This document shows positions 60,077 to 64,000 of a DNA stretch of 64,000 nt, in pieces (the stretch's first letter is position 1; each line of letters opens with the position of its first letter). Both the position numbers and the translations under genes were made by a program. The DNA is from Aphrophora alni (taxonomy: Eukaryota > Arthropoda > Insecta > Hemiptera > Aphrophoridae). The stretch covers positions 122,703,362 to 122,767,361 of the forward strand of contig OY740765.1 in assembly GCA_963513935.1 (NCBI GenBank). The letters run 5' to 3'. The notes beneath the pieces are model-generated. The model searched no databases and was not told where the DNA came from. It was given only the letters and a program-made list of their open reading frames with translations.

Positions 60077-61186
60077 TAGCGCGAGTGTTTCATATAAAAG
60101 TAAAAAAAAATTGTCCAGTTACTTCGAAAAGGCTGTATTTTCGGGCCAACTAGGTGTTACATGTATACAGTAGAATGGCAGAAGCGTGGGCTGCCTCACG
60201 TTCACATCCTACTGTGGCTTACCAATAACATTACACCCAGCCAAATTGATAATGTCATTAGCGCTGAAATACCGGACCCTACTCTAGATCCCACACTGCA
60301 TGAAATAGTGAAGTCAGCCATGGTACATGGCCCCTGTGGAAACCTCAACAGAAATTCTCCGTGTATGGTGAACGGCTCTTGCAGCAAGCGATACCCTCGC
60401 CCTCTCACCAAGGAAACGCGGACTGCTGAAGACGGTTACCCACTGTATCGCAGGCGCTCTCCCACTGACGGGGGATTTACAGTGAAGGTGAAAGACGTTG
60501 ACTTGGATAACAGGTGGGTAGTGCCGTACAACCCTGTTCTGTCACGCACCTTTGAGGCTCACATCAACGTTGAAATATGTAACTCCATAAAATCTATAAA
60601 ATATATATGTAAGTACGTAAACAAGGGCAGTGATCAGGCAGCGTTTGGTCTACAGAACGAGTTTGATGAGGTTACACGGTACGAGTCGGGTCGCTACATC
60701 AGTAGTTCAGAGGCTGTTTGGCGGATATTCTGCTTCCCGATCCATGAAAGGTATCCACCCGTCATGCATCTTTCAGTCCACCTAGAAAACGGCCAAAGAG
60801 TGTACTTTAGCCCGGACAACATTGGAGATAAGGCCAAAAATCCACCTAAGACAACTTTATTGGCATTTTTTAATCTCTGTAAATTAGACTCTTTTGCTCG
60901 GACACTATTGTACAGTGAAGTTCCAGCCTTCTATGTATGGAAGAATAACAAGTTTTCCAGAAGAAAGCAGGGTAAGAGCGTTCCCGGACACTCTGGAGTA
61001 AAACAGGACGATGTTTTAGGTAGGGTTTACACTGTGCACCCTTTGAATGGAGAGTGCTACTATCTCCGTATTTTACTCCATGAGGTTCGAGGACCCACAT
61101 GCTTCAGTGATCTGAAAATGGTTGATGGAGTAGTTCACCCCTCTCTAAAAATCAGCCTGCAGAGCACTGGGATTACTGGAGGATGA
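60077..61186 (+). pseudogene. Helitron 2 Rep (HUH) nuclease
   Basis: Between 60077 and 60160 the expected Rep sequence (RHDVIARVFHIKVK, then a KKLSSYFEKAVFSGQLG segment) is split over two more frames. The main frame from the ATG at 60161 has MYTVEWQKRGLPHVHILLWL with the HUH histidines and SIKYICKYVNKGSDQA (about 60588) with the two catalytic tyrosines. It ends at 61186 after another frameshift near 61150. The parallel region of Helitron 1 confirms where each frame should join. The Rep protein cleaves at the TC and CTAG ends and drives rolling-circle-type transposition. This copy lacks the first conserved Rep motif and is probably inactive. Confidence 0.82.
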
Positions 61187-62948
61187 CAATCACTGGCATC
61201 ACACTCTCGAAGAAGCCGCCATCTCCAACTTTCCACACAAGATTCGAGAATTGTTTTCAGTGATGTTAGTGTTCTGTCAAGTTGCTGATGCCCTCAAACT
61301 TTGGGAAAACTACAAAGAAAGCATGTCGGAGGATGTAGCCATGAACCTTCAGAAGGAGCTTCAAGAGGGAGTGCTGCCTGATGTGGCTGTGGTGTATAAC
61401 AAAACCTTGGTTCTATTGGAGGATATGGTTTTTGCTATATCTGGCCACCACCTACTCCAGTATGGCCTGCCTACTCCTTCTCGCAACGAAACTGTTGACT
61501 CAGTCAACCGTGAGTTACTGAGGGAGGTTTCCCATGATATAGCTGAATTATCAGAGTTGGTCCAAAAAAACGAGCCTAAACTTAATAGTGAACAAAAGAA
61601 TGTATATGATACATTGATAACCAGTATTCACTGTGAGACTGGACAACTATTTTTCTTGGACGCTCCGGGAGGCACTGGGAAGACCTTCCTCATTAACTTA
61701 TTGTTGGCTAGAATAAGAAAAGACAGAAATGTTGCAATAGCTGTCGCTTCTTCTGGAATTGCCGCTACCTTACTTGCTGGGGGAAAAACAGCGCACTCCA
61801 CTTTCAAGTTACCTCTGGACCTCAACCGCCATGAAACTCCAACCTGCAATATTTCTAAACAGAGTGACATGGCCCATGTTTTGAGGCTTTGTAAGTTGAT
61901 TGTGTGGGATGAGATTACCATGGCACACAAGGGAGGGTTGGAGGCACTTCATAGAACCTTACAGGACTTAAGAAATAACAACAACTTGATGGGTGGAGTG
62001 ACTGTACTTTTAGCAGGAGACTTTAGACAGACCTTGCCTATCGTTCCAAGAGGAACTCGCGCCGATGAGGTGAAGGCATGTCTTAAGTCATCGTACTTAT
62101 GGCCAAGAGTAAAACCTCTATATTTGAATGTTAATATGAGGGTACAGTTGATGGGTCATTCAGAGATTGAACAATTTTCAAATCTTCTTCTACAAATAGG
62201 AAATGGTCAATTAAAGGAAAACGATGGTAAAGTCAAACTTCCACACAATCTCTGCACTATTGATAGCCAAATAGAATCCTTCACTGAGCACATTTATCCT
62301 AATTTGAAAAGTATGAGCATCATTGATCCATCTTGGTTAAAACAAAGGGCAATACTTACACCAACAAATGAGTCAGCAACAAATATTAACAACTTTCTCT
62401 TAGAGCTGCTACCATTAGAGGAGATGAAGTATGAATCAGTTGATTGTGTTGTTGAGTTAGAGGAAACAGTCAACTACCCTGTAGAGTTCCTCCACACACT
62501 AAACCCACCAGGGATTCCTCCTCACAGCCTCCGCCTCAAGGTGGGAGTACCTATCATGCTGATTCGAAACATCAATCCTCCAAAACTGTGCAATGGCACC
62601 AGACTCCAAGTTAAGACTCTCCATAAGCATGTGATCGAAGCCACAATAATCACTGGTGTAGGCCAGGGGGGAACTGTCTTCATTCCGCGAATCCCTTTGA
62701 TTCCATCGGATTACCACTTTGAATTCAAACGTCTACAATTTCCTGTCAAAGTATGTTTTGCTATGACAATCAGTAAATCCCAAGGTCAGACTTTGAAGAT
62801 AGCTGGTGTTGATTTGCGGAATGATTGTTTCTCCCACGGCCAATAATTGTATGTCGCCTGCTCCAGAGTCAGCTCACATGAAAATTTATTTATTTTGCAA
62901 CCGGAAGGTGAAACTTCCAATGTAGTTTACCGTGAAGTGCTGCAGTGA
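61153..62948 (+). pseudogene. Helitron 2 Pif1-type helicase, one late stop
   Basis: An open frame from about 61153 (CRALGLLEDDNHW..., continuing the Rep sequence after a frameshift) to 62843. It shows Walker A DAPGGTGKTFLINLL at about 61660, Walker B LIVWDEITM at about 61897, AGDFRQTLPIV at about 62017, and SKSQGQTLKIAGVDL near the end. A TAA at 62844-62846 precedes 33 more in-frame codons containing LYVACSRVSS, the last helicase motif, up to TGA at 62946-62948. So the protein is cut just before its conserved C-terminal motif. It is the Rep-linked 5'-3' helicase of Helitrons, closest in type to Pif1. Confidence 0.85.
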
Positions 62949-62994
62949 ATAGGCCAGTTATCAAATTCAGGATGAGATCATAATGTTTACCATT

Positions 62995-63375
62995 TCCATC
63001 TGACGGCAGTAGGCACGGGGACCTGCCTAACAATTAAAACTCTCCAACTTGATGTCGACAGCAGTAGGCTAGGGGACCTGCCTAATAATTCAAACTCCCC
63101 AACTTTACGTTGTTGGCAGTAGGCACGGGGACCTGCCTAATAATTAAAACCTCCCAACTTGATGTTGACGGCAGTAGGCACGGGGACCTGCCTAATAATT
63201 AAAACTCCCCAACTTGAAGTTGACGGCAGTAGGCAAGGGGACCTGTCTAATAATTAAAACTCCCCAACTTGATGTTGAAGGCAGTAGGCAAGGGGGCCTG
63301 CCTAATAATTGAAACTCCCAACTTAATGTTTACGGCAGTAGCCTAGGGGATCTGCCTAATATTGAAAACTCCCTG
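62995..63375 (+). repeat. 3' subterminal tandem repeat of Helitron 2, ~55-bp unit, 7 copies
   Basis: GCAGTAGGC recurs at 63005, 63061, 63116, 63171, 63226, 63281 and 63335. Each unit reads GCAGTAGGCACGGGGACCTG then CCTAATAATTAAAACTCCCC and AACTTGATGTTGACG. Confidence 0.93.
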
Positions 63376-63529
63376 ACCCGGACTTGACATGAGAAACGAC
63401 GTATGGCCACCTCCCTGTGGTGTTTCTCGGGTAACGCTAAGAGCCATACACTTTAAAGATTAAAAAAAGTAAACATACAAAAGGTATTGTATTAAGATTT
63501 TAATTGAATTAAATAGATAATGTAGTATT

Positions 63530-63558
63530 CCGTAGCGAAGCACGGGTATGTCAGCTAG
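63530..63558 (+). other. Helitron 2 3' terminal hairpin and CTAG end
   Basis: CCGTAGCGAAGCACGG folds into a 6-bp stem with one bulged A and loop GAA. Nine bases later comes CTAG, then host T. It is the replication terminator of Helitrons; its position agrees with the empty-site comparison. Confidence 0.88.
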
Positions 63559-64000
63559 TTTCCATTATAAACGCATAACCTTGCCTTTTGTTTATACTAA
63601 AATATTATTGCATTTTACTTATTTAAAAACAATAACCTGACAAATTGCGATTTCACATAATGATGACGTCATGGCTACCTTTTCTATGAAGCCAATATTC
63701 TTTGTTTTGGAATTGTATAGCCTTTTCTGCTCGATTATAAAAGTTGGCCTAAATTAAGTGTAATAAAAATATTGTTTCAATTTTTAAGTCAGGTATATAA
63801 TACTGATTTTACTTATAAATGATTAAGGGATACGTTTGGAAATTTTGTTATTATAGTTATTGTAGTACAGCCACCTCAAAACCCGTTTGATTTAAAGGAG
63901 ATTTAGAGATAGTAAGGTTATTACTCTTTAAATAGCTACAGCCTAACAGTCTATTGGTATGTGATGAGGGGTTTCCTCACTCTCCTTACAGTATCTTCAG

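Larger units (their letters stand above)
56449..63558 (+). mobile_element. Helitron 2, full length with exact ends
   Basis: 7,110 bp. The unoccupied site in the left arm (GCGTCA|TTTCC, reverse complement of 49200-49211) fixes both ends: TCTATAATAATAAAAGCC at the 5' end after host A (56448), and a hairpin, nine bases and CTAG (63558) before host T at the 3' end, with no target duplication. The internal order is: ACTG tetranucleotide run, ~146-bp subterminal tandem repeats, OTU/repeat/Helitron-N protein, Rep, Pif1-like helicase, ~55-bp subterminal repeats, hairpin. The coding part has several frameshifts and one late stop. Confidence 0.93.
54989..64000. repeat. Right arm of the inverted duplication, split by Helitron 2
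   Basis: 54989-56448 and 63559-64000 together are the inverted copy of 48764-50665. The match continues to the last base of the window, so the arm is longer than shown. The spacer between the arms is 4,323 bp. Confidence 0.93.

Noticed and set aside
48764..64000. Arms as terminal inverted repeats of one giant transposon
   Set aside because: The arms contain unrelated relics, one of which is cut by the visible limit of the arm, and no transposon ends are seen at the inner edges.

Overview
This is an AT-rich, gene-poor stretch of an arthropod nuclear genome, most likely an insect. Reasons: several short interstitial runs of the arthropod telomere motif (TTAGG/CCTAA), an R1-clade non-LTR retrotransposon, a gypsy-type element with an envelope gene, insect-style Helitrons, and remnants of mariner, piggyBac-like and P-element-like transposons. 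The order cannot be fixed from the sequence; Hemiptera is only a guess. I saw no rRNA, tRNA or CRISPR array.

Layout. 0-1.6 kb: one possible host exon (minus strand) for an AAA-ATPase-like (PF09820-type) protein. 1.6-9.2 kb: non-coding with diverged repeats. 9.28-14.55 kb: a structurally intact two-ORF R1-clade retrotransposon sitting in an (AAT)n microsatellite. 14.6-28.7 kb: AT-rich, with a MITE-like inverted repeat, a piggyBac-like 5' end, a compound microsatellite and several orphan pieces resembling a non-LTR 5' leader. 28.7-42.56 kb: an old Helitron (Helitron 1; OTU protease, 15-residue repeats, Rep, Pif1-type helicase). It is split by a young 7.9-kb gypsy-like element with LTRs, gag-protease, integrase and env but no reverse transcriptase or RNase H. 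42.8-43.3 kb: a mariner fragment. 45.3-46.3 kb: a degenerate ~135-bp satellite array. 48.3-48.9 kb: a Jockey-like RNase H remnant.

48.76-64.0 kb: a very large, nearly perfect inverted duplication. The left arm (48764-50665) is the reverse complement of 54989-56448 joined to 63559-64000. The right arm is split by a second Helitron (Helitron 2, 56449-63558) and runs off the window end. The left arm preserves the empty target site, so the Helitron ends are known to the base: 5' TC, 3' CTAG, inserted between A and T with no target duplication. The 4.3-kb spacer between the arms holds a solo LTR and a P-element-like transposase relic.

How the genes work together: the coding content is essentially selfish. 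In both Helitrons an OTU-type cysteine protease module, a basic 15-residue repeat region, a Helitron-like N domain, an HUH Rep nuclease and a Pif1-type 5'-3' helicase lie in one transcriptional direction, now broken by stops and frameshifts. The R1-clade element is the only one whose full coding capacity looks intact. The nesting order (Helitron 1 before the LTR element; inverted duplication before Helitron 2, or two haplotypes placed head to head) can be read directly from the junctions.
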